From the NCBI RefSeq assembly GCF_042654985.1, contig NZ_JBHSMT010000013.1, forward strand, positions 496,001 through 560,000: 64,000 bases of DNA, read 5' to 3'. Origin of the DNA: Paraherbaspirillum soli (GTDB lineage: Bacteria; Pseudomonadota; Gammaproteobacteria; Burkholderiales; Burkholderiaceae_D). The notes beneath the pieces were generated by a model that was not told the origin of the DNA, did not search any database, and worked only from the letters and a program-made list of their open reading frames with translations. Both the position numbers and the translations under genes were made by a program. Of this stretch, positions 7,836-16,070 are shown one piece after another (the first letter of the stretch is position 1; each line of letters begins with the position of its first letter).

Positions 7836-9137
7836 TTAGGCGCTCAACCGGGTAATGCCGCCCATATAGGGATGCAGCACTGCCGGAATTTCTACGCTGC
7901 CGTCGGCTTGCTGATAATTCTCCAGCAGCGCGACCAGTGTCCGCCCTACCGCCAGACCGGAGCCATTGAGGGTGTGGACCAACTCAGGCTTGCCCTGGGC
8001 ATTGCGGAAGCGGGCTTGCATGCGGCGTGCCTGGAATGCTTCGCAATTGGATACCGACGAAATCTCGCGGTAAGTGTTTTGTGCCGGCAGCCACACTTCG
8101 AGATCGTAAGTTTTGGCGGCGCCGAATCCCATGTCGCCAGTGCATAGCGAAACCACGCGGTATGGCAGCCCGAGCTTCTTCAAAATGTTTTCGGCGTGAG
8201 CGACCATTTCTTCCAGCGCTTCATACGATTTCTCCGGATGCACGATTTGCACCATTTCAACCTTGTCGAACTGGTGCTGGCGAATCATGCCGCGCGTATC
8301 GCGGCCGTAGCTGCCGGCTTCCGAACGGAAGCATGGCGAATGTGCGGTCATTTTGAGCGGCAGGGTTTCGCCGGCGACGATTTCATCGCGCACGGTATTG
8401 GTCAACGGCACTTCGGCGGTCGGGATCAAATACAACGCCGCACTGTCGGCAACTTGCTCAGCCTCCTGGCCGCCTTTTTTTACCGCGAACAAATCTTCTT
8501 CAAACTTCGGCAACTGGCCGGTGCCGCGCAGCGAATCGGCATTCACGATGTAAGGCGTATAGCACTCGGTGTAACCGTGCTCGGCGGTATGCGTGTCCAG
8601 CATGAATTGCGCCAGCGCCCGGTGCAGGCGGGCGATGCCACCTTTCAGCACGGCGAAACGCGAACCGGTCAATTTGGCAGCGACGTCGAAATCCAGGCCC
8701 AGCGCGCCGCCGACATCGACGTGATCGCGCACTTCGAAATCGAAGCTGCGCGGGGTGCCAACTTTGCGTACTTCGATGTTGCCGGATTCATCCTGGCCGA
8801 CCGGGACCGATTCATGCGGCAGATTCGGCACTGCCAGCAGGAACGCGCTGACCTGCTCCTGCACCTGGTCCAGCCGGCTTGCCGATGCCTTCAGCTCGTC
8901 GCCGATGCCGGCGACTTCCGCCATCACCGCGGAGGCATCTTCGCCCTTCCCTTTCAGCATGCCGATCTGTTTGGATAGCGTATTGCGCCGGCCTTGCAGT
9001 TCTTCAGTACGGGTCTGGATTTGCTTGCGCTCGGCTTCCAATGCATTAAAGCCGTTGACGTCGAGCTGGAATTTGCGCGTAGCCAGACGGTCGGCAACGG
9101 AGGCGATGTCTTTGCGAAGAAGTTGAATATCGATCAT
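7836..9137 (-). CDS. serS: Seryl-tRNA synthetase
   Basis: 433 residues, the usual bacterial SerRS length. It has an N-terminal helical arm (starting MIDIQLLRKDIASVADRLA, with a coiled coil to about residue 105) and a class II catalytic core with PTAEVPLTN, CFRSEAGSYGRDTRG (motif 2) and NGSGLAVGRTLVALLENYQ (motif 3). It charges tRNA-Ser in the cytoplasm. A tRNA-Ser gene lies 119 bp downstream on the same strand, a pleasing but possibly accidental pairing. The upstream 150 bp separates it from a divergent Lrp-type regulator. Confidence 0.97.
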   Translation of the reverse strand: MIDIQLLRKDIASVADRLATRKFQLDVNGFNALEAERKQIQTRTEELQGRRNTLSKQIGMLKGKGEDASAVMAEVAGIGDELKASASRLDQVQEQVSAFLLAVPNLPHESVPVGQDESGNIEVRKVGTPRSFDFEVRDHVDVGGALGLDFDVAAKLTGSRFAVLKGGIARLHRALAQFMLDTHTAEHGYTECYTPYIVNADSLRGTGQLPKFEEDLFAVKKGGQEAEQVADSAALYLIPTAEVPLTNTVRDEIVAGETLPLKMTAHSPCFRSEAGSYGRDTRGMIRQHQFDKVEMVQIVHPEKSYEALEEMVAHAENILKKLGLPYRVVSLCTGDMGFGAAKTYDLEVWLPAQNTYREISSVSNCEAFQARRMQARFRNAQGKPELVHTLNGSGLAVGRTLVALLENYQQADGSVEIPAVLHPYMGGITRLSA

Positions 9138-9287
9138 GGGCTTAATTGGACAAATAAATAAGCCGCCATTGTACCAAGCTCAATGGGCATTACGACGACC
9201 GCCGCCGGTTCGGATTTCAACATTCGATGGCAAGACCGTATGATGGCGATTGTGCGAACCTGTAGGCACTCCTTAATCAAGCCAATC

Positions 9288-9755
9288 ATGGACAAAATAG
9301 ACAAACAAATCCTCGCCATCCTGCAAGAGGATGCGAACGTACCGGTCGCAGAAATCGCCGAGAAAGTTAACCTTTCATCTACGCCATGCTGGCGCCGCAT
9401 TCAGAAACTGGAAGAAGACGGGGTCATCATGCGCAGAGTCGCGCTGCTCGACGCCGACAAGTTGAACGTCGGCGTCACGGTGTTCGTGCTGATCAAGACC
9501 AATCAGCACAACGCCACCTGGTATGAACAATTCAGCAATACGGTAAAGATGATTCCCGAGGTGGTCGAGTTTTACCGAATGAGCGGCAACATTGATTATC
9601 TGCTGCGGGTGGTGGTGCCGAATATCGCCGGCTACGATGCGGTGTATCAAAAACTGACCCAATCGAGCGCCCTGTTCGACGTCAATGCAAGCTTCGCAAT
9701 GGAGCAAATCAAACACACCACCGCCCTGCCGCTGGGCTATGCCAATCTCACATGA
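9288..9755 (+). CDS. Lrp/AsnC-family transcriptional regulator
   Basis: 155 residues from ATG 9288; the open frame extends upstream to 9183, but the family N-terminus is MDKIDKQILAILQEDANVPV. It has an N-terminal winged helix with LSSTPCWRRIQKLEEDGVI and a C-terminal RAM ligand-binding domain (ALLDADKLNVGVTVFVLI). No clear Shine-Dalgarno precedes the start. Lrp proteins sense amino acids. It converges on metC, so metC or distant amino-acid genes could be targets; this is inference. Confidence 0.9.
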   Translation: MDKIDKQILAILQEDANVPVAEIAEKVNLSSTPCWRRIQKLEEDGVIMRRVALLDADKLNVGVTVFVLIKTNQHNATWYEQFSNTVKMIPEVVEFYRMSGNIDYLLRVVVPNIAGYDAVYQKLTQSSALFDVNASFAMEQIKHTTALPLGYANLT

Positions 9756-9756
9756 A

Positions 9757-9797
9757 AAAACGGATCAAGATCGGCAATGATCTTGATCCGTTTTGGT
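9757..9797. terminator. Terminator between lrp-type gene and metC
   Basis: ACGGATCAAGATC and GATCTTGATCCGT form a perfect 13-bp stem around GGCAAT, with A residues before and TTTT after. It serves the plus-strand regulator and could also stop metC. Confidence 0.88.
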
Positions 9798-9830
9798 CGG
9801 TTTTGATCCGGCAAATTGCGTCGCGTAAAA

Positions 9831-11045
9831 CTACAGCGCCTGCCCCATCTTCTCGAATGCCTGCCCCATGTCGCTGATCAGATCGTCAATATTTTCAAGA
9901 CCGACATGGACCCTGATCAACGGGTTTTGATAAGTCGTGGCTGAAGCAACACGGGTTGGCGGTTTATCCAGCGGCAGCGCCAGGCTTTCGAAACCGCCCC
10001 ATGACAAGCCGATGCCGAACAATTGCAGGCTGTCGAAAAACTTGCACAGCGCGGCACGGCCGACCGGCTTCAATTCAATCGTGAACAGGCCGCTGGCGCC
10101 AAGGAAGTCGCGCGACCACAAGCGATATCCCGGGTCGGACGGCAACGCCGGATGCAGCACGCTTTCGACCAGCGGCTGGGTGCGCAGATATTCGGCCAGC
10201 TGGATCCCGCTTTCCCAATGCTGACGCAGGCGCACCGCCATGCTGCGCATACCGCGCAAGGCCAGATAGATATCGTCGGGACCGGCAGTTTGACCGAAAT
10301 CATGGGCACCCTGCTTCAGGATCGGCCAGCTGCGCTCGTTGGCGCTGGCCACGCCCAGCAATGCGTCCGAGTGGCCGACGATGTATTTGGTGGCGGCGTG
10401 GATCGAGACATCGACGCCATGTTCGAACGGTTTGAAATACAGCGGCGTGGCCCAGGTGTTATCCAGCAGCACAAAGGCGCCGGCCTTATGCGCCTCCTCG
10501 GCAATTGCCGGAATATCCTGCACTTCAAAAGTCCATGACCCCGGCGACTCGACAAACACCACGCGGGTGTTCGGCCGCATCAGGGTCCGGATCTCGCCGC
10601 CGATCAAGGGATCGAAAAACTCGACCTCGATTCCCATCCGCCGCAATACATGATCGGCAAAAGTACGGGTCGGGCCATAGACACTGTCGGTCATCAGCAC
10701 GTGATCGCCGCTTTTGACAAAGGCCATCAGGCTATGGGTGCAGGCCGACAGCCCGGACGGAAATACCAGCGCGTTGTGACCGCCTTCGAGGGTGGTGATC
10801 GCCTGCTCGAACGAGCGCGTGGTCGGAGTGCCGAAACGGCCATAGTTCGCCATCGGATTGTCCACCTGGCGGCTGGCTTCCCAATCCTCCAGATTGTCGG
10901 CAATGATGGTCGAGCCGCGGAATACCGGCGTATTCACCATCCCGCTAAAACGCGACGGCTCGCGTCCGGCGTGCACCAGCTGGGTGTCGGCATGGGTGCT
11001 CGCAGCTTGCGCTGGAGACGAAACTGAAGAAATATCGGAAGACAT
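9831..11045 (-). CDS. metC: Cystathionine beta-lyase
   Basis: 404 residues from ATG 11045, preceded by a GGGGTG-like ribosome site; the frame opens at 11084. It is a Cys/Met-metabolism PLP enzyme: PSGLSACTHSLMAFV binds cofactor phosphate, and HAATKYIVGHSD carries the Schiff-base Lys (about residue 219). It is closest in feel to the MetC type, which cleaves cystathionine to homocysteine, pyruvate and ammonia; a cystathionine gamma-synthase or methionine gamma-lyase role cannot be fully excluded from sequence alone. It stands alone between a regulator and ilvD. Confidence 0.88.
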   Translation of the reverse strand: MSSDISSVSSPAQAASTHADTQLVHAGREPSRFSGMVNTPVFRGSTIIADNLEDWEASRQVDNPMANYGRFGTPTTRSFEQAITTLEGGHNALVFPSGLSACTHSLMAFVKSGDHVLMTDSVYGPTRTFADHVLRRMGIEVEFFDPLIGGEIRTLMRPNTRVVFVESPGSWTFEVQDIPAIAEEAHKAGAFVLLDNTWATPLYFKPFEHGVDVSIHAATKYIVGHSDALLGVASANERSWPILKQGAHDFGQTAGPDDIYLALRGMRSMAVRLRQHWESGIQLAEYLRTQPLVESVLHPALPSDPGYRLWSRDFLGASGLFTIELKPVGRAALCKFFDSLQLFGIGLSWGGFESLALPLDKPPTRVASATTYQNPLIRVHVGLENIDDLISDMGQAFEKMGQAL

Positions 11046-11084
11046 GAAAAGCACCCCATCTGAACTGCACGGCGACATTGCCAA

Positions 11085-11310
11085 GCTCTAGTTTAATAAT
11101 GGTGGAGCGAAAAATTATCGCAATTTGTGCTGAAAATTCGCATATCCATAGAATATTTTTCCAATGTTTCACAAGATCAAGCAATTTCAATGTCAAATAA
11201 CTATCAACTGATAACTTTAAGCAATACTCCTCTTTCCCGCCGACTAATATGCAATGCATATTAATATCCAACAAATCATATATTTGACATGGCGTTATGG
11301 CCAAGGCACT
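11085..11310. other. AT-rich intergenic DNA upstream of metC
   Basis: This stretch is clearly AT-richer than the genes on either side and probably holds the metC promoter (minus strand) and ilvD promoter. I could not place confident -35/-10 boxes. Confidence 0.4.
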
Positions 11311-11477
11311 CTAGCAGCCTGTCGGGCTTAGGAGTAATCGGCTGCAAAAACGCCTGAGCGGTCCATATTTCACCAATATTTTTTCCAATAGTCCCGCTAT
11401 TGGAAAAAATATCGGCAAAATCTGTCCTCGCCCAGCCATTTTTTCGCTTCGATTCCCTAAGTCCGACAGGCTGCTAG
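11311..11477. mobile_element. 167-bp MITE-like element with nested palindromes
   Basis: 22-bp terminal inverted repeats (11311-11332 and 11456-11477, one mismatch) begin and end with CTAGCAGCCTGTCGG and its complement. A perfect 16-bp inverted repeat sits at the centre (11376-11391 and 11397-11412, 5-base loop). No transposase is encoded. The palindromic CTAG ends prevent a clear call of target duplication. It ends 38 bp before the ilvD start, between that gene and any upstream promoter. Confidence 0.7.
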
Positions 11478-11515
11478 CCACAGCGTTCAAGCCCATCATT
11501 CTGGAGAAGTCGATC

Positions 11516-13390
11516 ATGCCGCAATATCGTTCCCGCACCACCACCCACGGCCGCAACATGGCTGGCGCTCGCGCACTGTGGCGCGCCACCGGCATGAAGG
11601 ACGGCGACTTCGATAAGCCGATCATTGCGGTGGTCAATTCGTTTACTCAATTCGTCCCCGGCCACGTCCACCTGAAGGATCTGGGCCAAATGGTGGCACG
11701 CGAAATCGAAGCCGCAGGCGGCGTCGCCAAGGAGTTCAACACCATTGCGGTGGACGACGGCATTGCGATGGGTCACGGCGGCATGCTGTACTCGCTGCCG
11801 TCGCGCGAGCTGATCGCCGATTCGGTCGAATACATGGTCAACGCGCACTGTGCCGATGCCATGGTGTGCATCTCCAATTGCGACAAAATCACCCCCGGCA
11901 TGTTGATGGCGGCGATGCGGCTGAACATCCCGGTGGTATTCGTTTCCGGCGGTCCGATGGAAGCCGGGAAATATCTCGACAAGTCAGCCGGACTGGCGGC
12001 CGGCGAACAAAAGATCGTCAAGATCGACCTGGTCGACGCCATGATCAAGGCCGGCGATTCCTCCGTCAGCGATGCCGACATTGCCGAAATCGAACGCTCG
12101 GCCTGTCCGACTTGCGGCTCCTGCTCCGGCATGTTTACCGCCAACTCGATGAATTGCCTGACCGAAGCGCTGGGGCTGGCACTGCCCGGCAACGGCACCA
12201 TCCTCGCCACCCATGCCGACCGCAAGGAACTGTTCCTGCGCGCCGGACGGCTGATCGTCGAACTGGCCAAGCGCTATTACGAGCAGGACGACGTCTCGGT
12301 CCTGCCGCGCAGCATCGCCACCAAAGCTTCGTTTGAAAATGCAATGACTCTGGACGTCGCGATGGGCGGTTCGACCAACACGGTCCTGCATTTGCTGGCC
12401 GCGGCACAAGAAGCCGAAGTCGAATTCAAGATGGTCGACATCGACCGCATCTCGCGCCACGTGCCTTGCCTGTGCAAGGTGGCGCCGATGACCGACAAAT
12501 ATCATATCGAAGACGTGCATCGCGCCGGCGGCATCATCAGCATCCTGGGCGAGCTGGCCCGCGCAGACTTGCTAGACACCAGCCGGCCAACTATCCACAG
12601 CAAGACCCTGGCCGACGCCATCGCCGATAACGACATCACCCAAACCCGGAATCCTGCCGCCCACAAACTGTTTAGCGCCGCTCCCGGCGGCGTGCCGACA
12701 CAGGTCGCGTTTTCGCAAGAAAAACGCTTCGCCAGTCTGGACATGGACCGCAGCAACGGCTGCATCCGCGACAAGGCCCATGCGTACTCGCAGGACGGCG
12801 GTTTGGCGGTGTTGCATGGCAATCTGGCGGAGAACGGCTGCATCGTCAAAACCGCCGGCGTCGACGAAAGCATCCTCAAGTTCACCGGCCGCGCCCGCGT
12901 GTTCGAAAGCCAGGACGATGCAGTGGAAGCCATCTTGGGCGACGTGGTCCAGGCCGGCGACGTCATCATCATTCGCTACGAAGGCCCGAAAGGCGGCCCC
13001 GGCATGCAGGAAATGCTGTACCCGACTTCCTACATCAAATCCAAGGGACTGGGCAAATCCTGCGCGTTGTTTACCGATGGCCGCTTCTCCGGTGGCTCAT
13101 CGGGTCTGGTGATCGGTCACGCCTCGCCGGAAGCGGCCGAAGGCGGCGCGATCGGTCTGGTCGAAAACGGCGATACGATCGAGATCGACATCCCCGAACG
13201 CCGGATACACCTGAAAATCAGCGATGCAGAGCTGGCGCAACGGCGCGCCGCGATGGAAGCCAAAGGCAAGCACGCCTGGAAGCCGGTCGACCGCCAGCGT
13301 TACGTGTCACAGGCCTTGCAAGCCTATGCGGCGATGGCGACCTCGGCCGACCGCGGAGCGGTGCGCGATATCAGCCAGTTGAAGCGTTAA
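11516..13390 (+). CDS. ilvD: Dihydroxy-acid dehydratase
   Basis: 624 residues, full length for the long IlvD type. Cluster-binding cysteines lie in CISNCDKITPGML and CPTCGSCSGMFTANSMNC; VNSFTQFVPGHVHLKDLG near the N-terminus is typical. It dehydrates 2,3-dihydroxy acids to 2-keto acids in the last shared step of valine and isoleucine synthesis. GGAGAAG is placed about seven bases before the ATG. It is monocistronic: a MITE-like element ends 38 bp upstream and a strong terminator follows. Confidence 0.97.
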   Translation: MPQYRSRTTTHGRNMAGARALWRATGMKDGDFDKPIIAVVNSFTQFVPGHVHLKDLGQMVAREIEAAGGVAKEFNTIAVDDGIAMGHGGMLYSLPSRELIADSVEYMVNAHCADAMVCISNCDKITPGMLMAAMRLNIPVVFVSGGPMEAGKYLDKSAGLAAGEQKIVKIDLVDAMIKAGDSSVSDADIAEIERSACPTCGSCSGMFTANSMNCLTEALGLALPGNGTILATHADRKELFLRAGRLIVELAKRYYEQDDVSVLPRSIATKASFENAMTLDVAMGGSTNTVLHLLAAAQEAEVEFKMVDIDRISRHVPCLCKVAPMTDKYHIEDVHRAGGIISILGELARADLLDTSRPTIHSKTLADAIADNDITQTRNPAAHKLFSAAPGGVPTQVAFSQEKRFASLDMDRSNGCIRDKAHAYSQDGGLAVLHGNLAENGCIVKTAGVDESILKFTGRARVFESQDDAVEAILGDVVQAGDVIIIRYEGPKGGPGMQEMLYPTSYIKSKGLGKSCALFTDGRFSGGSSGLVIGHASPEAAEGGAIGLVENGDTIEIDIPERRIHLKISDAELAQRRAAMEAKGKHAWKPVDRQRYVSQALQAYAAMATSADRGAVRDISQLKR

Positions 13391-13400
13391 TTGTCGTCAT

Positions 13401-13466
13401 TGCAAACGTTGTCGCAGCGTTTGCAGACGCATCAAAGAGGCCGGAGCAATTCCGGCCTCTTTTTTA
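13401..13466 (+). terminator. ilvD terminator with an extra upstream hairpin
   Basis: The main stem is AGAGGCCGGA/TCCGGCCTCT (13436-13460) followed by a T-run. A second inverted repeat, TGCAAACG/CGTTTGCA (13401-13425), precedes it and may help 3'-end stability. Confidence 0.9.
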
Positions 13467-13482
13467 TTGGGATGCACGCCAA

Positions 13483-13590
13483 GTAGGGCGGAAAAGCTCA
13501 GCGTTATCCGCCGTTTCAGCAATTTCAGCCACGGGAGGCACATCAAACGGCGGATAAGTTGGCAACTAAGGCTACGCTCATCCGCCCTAC
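13483..13590. repeat. Nested inverted repeat of the GTAGGGCGGA type
   Basis: The outer arms GTAGGGCGGA (13483-13492) and TCCGCCCTAC (13581-13590) enclose a perfect 13-bp inner pair (13504-13516 with 13545-13557, TTATCCGCCGTTT). It lies between the ilvD terminator and the flavoprotein gene. A related element with GTAGGTCGGA ends is at 35522-35737. Confidence 0.7.
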
Positions 13591-13653
13591 CCGATATGTT
13601 AAAGTTGCAAACCAATTTCCCGACCATCCCAATCACTTTAGTAGCGAATAGTT

Positions 13654-14931
13654 ATGGCAGTTCCTGCAACGCCCTCCCTGGATCAGGCTTTCCCAGCAGT
13701 CAAAAAGGTAGTCGTCATCGGCGGCGGTCCCGCCGGCCTGATGGCGGCCGAGATATTGGCTGGCGGCGGCGTGCAGGTTGATCTGTTCGATGCCATGCCG
13801 TCGGTCGGCCGCAAGTTTTTGCTGGCCGGGAAAGGCGGCATGAACCTGACCCACTCCGAACCGTATGACGCGTTTCTATCCCGCTACGGCGCGCGCAGCC
13901 CGCAAATAGCGCCGTTGCTGGACCAGTTCGGACCGGATGCGCTGCGCGACTGGGTGCATGCACTGGGAATCGCCACTTTCATCGGCTCCTCGGGCCGGGT
14001 ATTTCCGACCGATATGAAAGCGGCGCCTTTGCTGCGGGCCTGGCTGCAACGGTTGCGCCAGGCCGGGGTGCGTTTTCATATGCGGCATCGCTGGCAGGGC
14101 TGGACTGAAGATGGCGCACTGTCCTTTATCGCGCCGCAAGGACCGCAATCGGTGGATGCCGACGCGGTGCTGCTGGCGCTCGGCGGCGGCAGCTGGGCGC
14201 GGCTGGGTTCGGATGCCAAATGGGTGCCGCTGCTGACGCAACGTGCGATACCGGTGGCGCCGCTGTTAGCGAGCAATTGCGGTTTCGATGTCGGCTGGAG
14301 CGCGCATTTTCAAAGCCGCTTTGCCGGTCATTACCTGAAGTCGGTCGCCGTAACATGCACTCAAGCCTATGGCAGCGAATTACGCAAGCAAGGCGAATTC
14401 GTCATCAGCGCCGCCGGCATCGAAGGCAGTCTGGTGTATGCCTTGTCAGCCGGTTTGCGCGATCGCATCGTGGCGCACGGCAGCGCCGAGATCCATATCG
14501 ATCTGCTGCCGGACTGGTCCTTGCAACGCGTGACCGATGAAGTGTCGCACCCGCGCGGCGCCCGCTCCTGGTCCAGCCATCTGCAAAGCCGTCTGGGATT
14601 GAAAGGCGTCAAAACCGGTTTGCTAAGGGAATTGGTTGCGGCCGCCGATTTTACCGATCCGGCACGGCTGGCCAAGGCCATCAAAGCCTTGCCGTTAACA
14701 CTAGTCGCAACCCGTCCCATCGACGAAGCCATCAGCAGTGCCGGCGGCGTGCGCTTCGACGGCCTGGACCAACAATTAATGCTGCGTGCCATGCCTGGCG
14801 TATTTTGCGCCGGCGAGATGCTTGACTGGGAAGCGCCGACCGGCGGTTATTTGCTGACCGCGTGCTTTGCGTCCGGCCGCGCCGCCGCCAACGGCGTTTT
14901 AAGCTGGTTGCGGCAATGTGAGCGACGCTAG
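13654..14931 (+). CDS. HI0933/BaiN-like flavoprotein (TIGR03862 type)
   Basis: 425 residues with an N-terminal FAD-binding motif (VVVIGGGPAGLMAAEILAGG), then KFLLAGKGGMNLTHSEP, which is characteristic of the HI0933/BaiN flavoprotein group, and a C-terminal FCAGEMLDWEAPTGGYLLTA block that closes the FAD site. It is a predicted NAD(P)/FAD oxidoreductase; the substrate is not established for this subgroup. Its end overlaps the start of the next gene by up to 14 bp, so the two are probably co-translated. Confidence 0.9.
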   Translation: MAVPATPSLDQAFPAVKKVVVIGGGPAGLMAAEILAGGGVQVDLFDAMPSVGRKFLLAGKGGMNLTHSEPYDAFLSRYGARSPQIAPLLDQFGPDALRDWVHALGIATFIGSSGRVFPTDMKAAPLLRAWLQRLRQAGVRFHMRHRWQGWTEDGALSFIAPQGPQSVDADAVLLALGGGSWARLGSDAKWVPLLTQRAIPVAPLLASNCGFDVGWSAHFQSRFAGHYLKSVAVTCTQAYGSELRKQGEFVISAAGIEGSLVYALSAGLRDRIVAHGSAEIHIDLLPDWSLQRVTDEVSHPRGARSWSSHLQSRLGLKGVKTGLLRELVAAADFTDPARLAKAIKALPLTLVATRPIDEAISSAGGVRFDGLDQQLMLRAMPGVFCAGEMLDWEAPTGGYLLTACFASGRAAANGVLSWLRQCERR

Positions 14932-14935
14932 TAGC

Positions 14936-15871
14936 ATGACGCCATCAACCATTTTGCAAGACAAGGCCGACACGATGACGGAAAGGAGTGCAAATCCTGG
15001 AATCGCTCAACGCACCAGCGATCGCCATCAGCCTCGCCGTCGCACTCCGGCCATTGTCGGCGCGCTGCTGACTGTCGCCATCCACGCGATCGGCATTTGG
15101 TATCTGCTCACCCAATTGCCGCAAGATATCAACTTGTCCCCAGCCGGAAATCAAGGGCAAGTAACCACCATCACCTTGACGCCGCAAGCTGCCAGCGCAC
15201 CACAACAAACAAAATCGGCGCCGCCGGCAAAACCGAAACCGCAGCCACGCGCAAGGAGTGCACGCAGCGCACCTTCGAAGCCGTCCGCGATTCGCAAGCC
15301 GGTGGTCGCAGTCGCCCCGGAAACCGCCAGCGCAGTGCAACCGGACAGCGCCAAAAACACGCCGTCGCTGGAGGAAGATTTTTCCGCTCACGTCGACGCG
15401 GCACGCCGCCGCAGGGCCGCCGCCGAGGCGCAGGAGCGTTCATTGCAAGCCGACGAGACGCCAGCGGAAGAAGGCCAGGCGCCGGCATCCAATAGCATCG
15501 CGCTGGCCAATATCGCGGCGCAAAAGCGTTCGATGGGCATGGGTCCGGGCGAAACCGGCGGCCTGTTCAACCTGCGTCACATGGGCGCGCATGACGCCGA
15601 GTTCAGCTTCCAGGGATGGAGCCCGGATTACAGCAGGCGCGCGCTGCAAGTCATCCCGGTCGAACAAGGCAGCGAAGACAGCATTGAAATGGCCGTCGTC
15701 AATAAAATGATCGAGGTCATCCGCAAGATCAAGAAGCGGGATTTCATCTTCAAGTCAAACCGCCGCGACCGCGAATTTACGCTCAGTGCCAGACCGGAAG
15801 ATACGGCCGAACTGCAACGTTTCCTGATGCGCGAATTCTTTCCTGACTATGCCCCCCAGCCGCGGCGATAA
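14936..15871 (+). CDS. Inner-membrane anchored Pro/Ala-rich protein, unknown
   Basis: 311 residues from ATG 14936; GTG 14918 (317 residues, overlapping the previous gene) and ATG 14975 are alternatives. One N-terminal membrane segment (AIVGALLTVAIHAIGIWYLL) follows a basic region. Then comes a Pro/Ala/Lys-rich linker (about residues 75-140), a charged helical part and a folded C-terminal domain with FSFQGWSPDYSRRALQVIPV. The layout is TonB-like, but the C-terminus does not look like a TonB domain to me. Function unknown. Confidence 0.75.
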   Translation: MTPSTILQDKADTMTERSANPGIAQRTSDRHQPRRRTPAIVGALLTVAIHAIGIWYLLTQLPQDINLSPAGNQGQVTTITLTPQAASAPQQTKSAPPAKPKPQPRARSARSAPSKPSAIRKPVVAVAPETASAVQPDSAKNTPSLEEDFSAHVDAARRRRAAAEAQERSLQADETPAEEGQAPASNSIALANIAAQKRSMGMGPGETGGLFNLRHMGAHDAEFSFQGWSPDYSRRALQVIPVEQGSEDSIEMAVVNKMIEVIRKIKKRDFIFKSNRRDREFTLSARPEDTAELQRFLMREFFPDYAPQPRR

Positions 15872-16070
15872 ATTATTTATCCGTTGACACAATTGACGGC
15901 AGCGGAGCGGATTTAGCCTGATCTTCGACATACAATATCGCCTTTGTATGCGCAGGCGATTCAGCAATCACTTTGCAAAAAACATCCAATAATCAGACGC
16001 AATTCGAGGCGCAATTCGCCCCAGAAAGAAAATATCCAATGCAATCCATCATCAGCAAGCGAGTCGTTCA

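Noticed and set aside
11311..11637. 108-residue minus-strand frame across the MITE-like element
   Set aside because: It is made from the palindromic element plus antisense ilvD; no ribosome site or protein features.
15884..15936. TTGACA and TACAAT upstream of mutS as a promoter
   Set aside because: The spacing between the two boxes is far too long and no good partner box exists for either.
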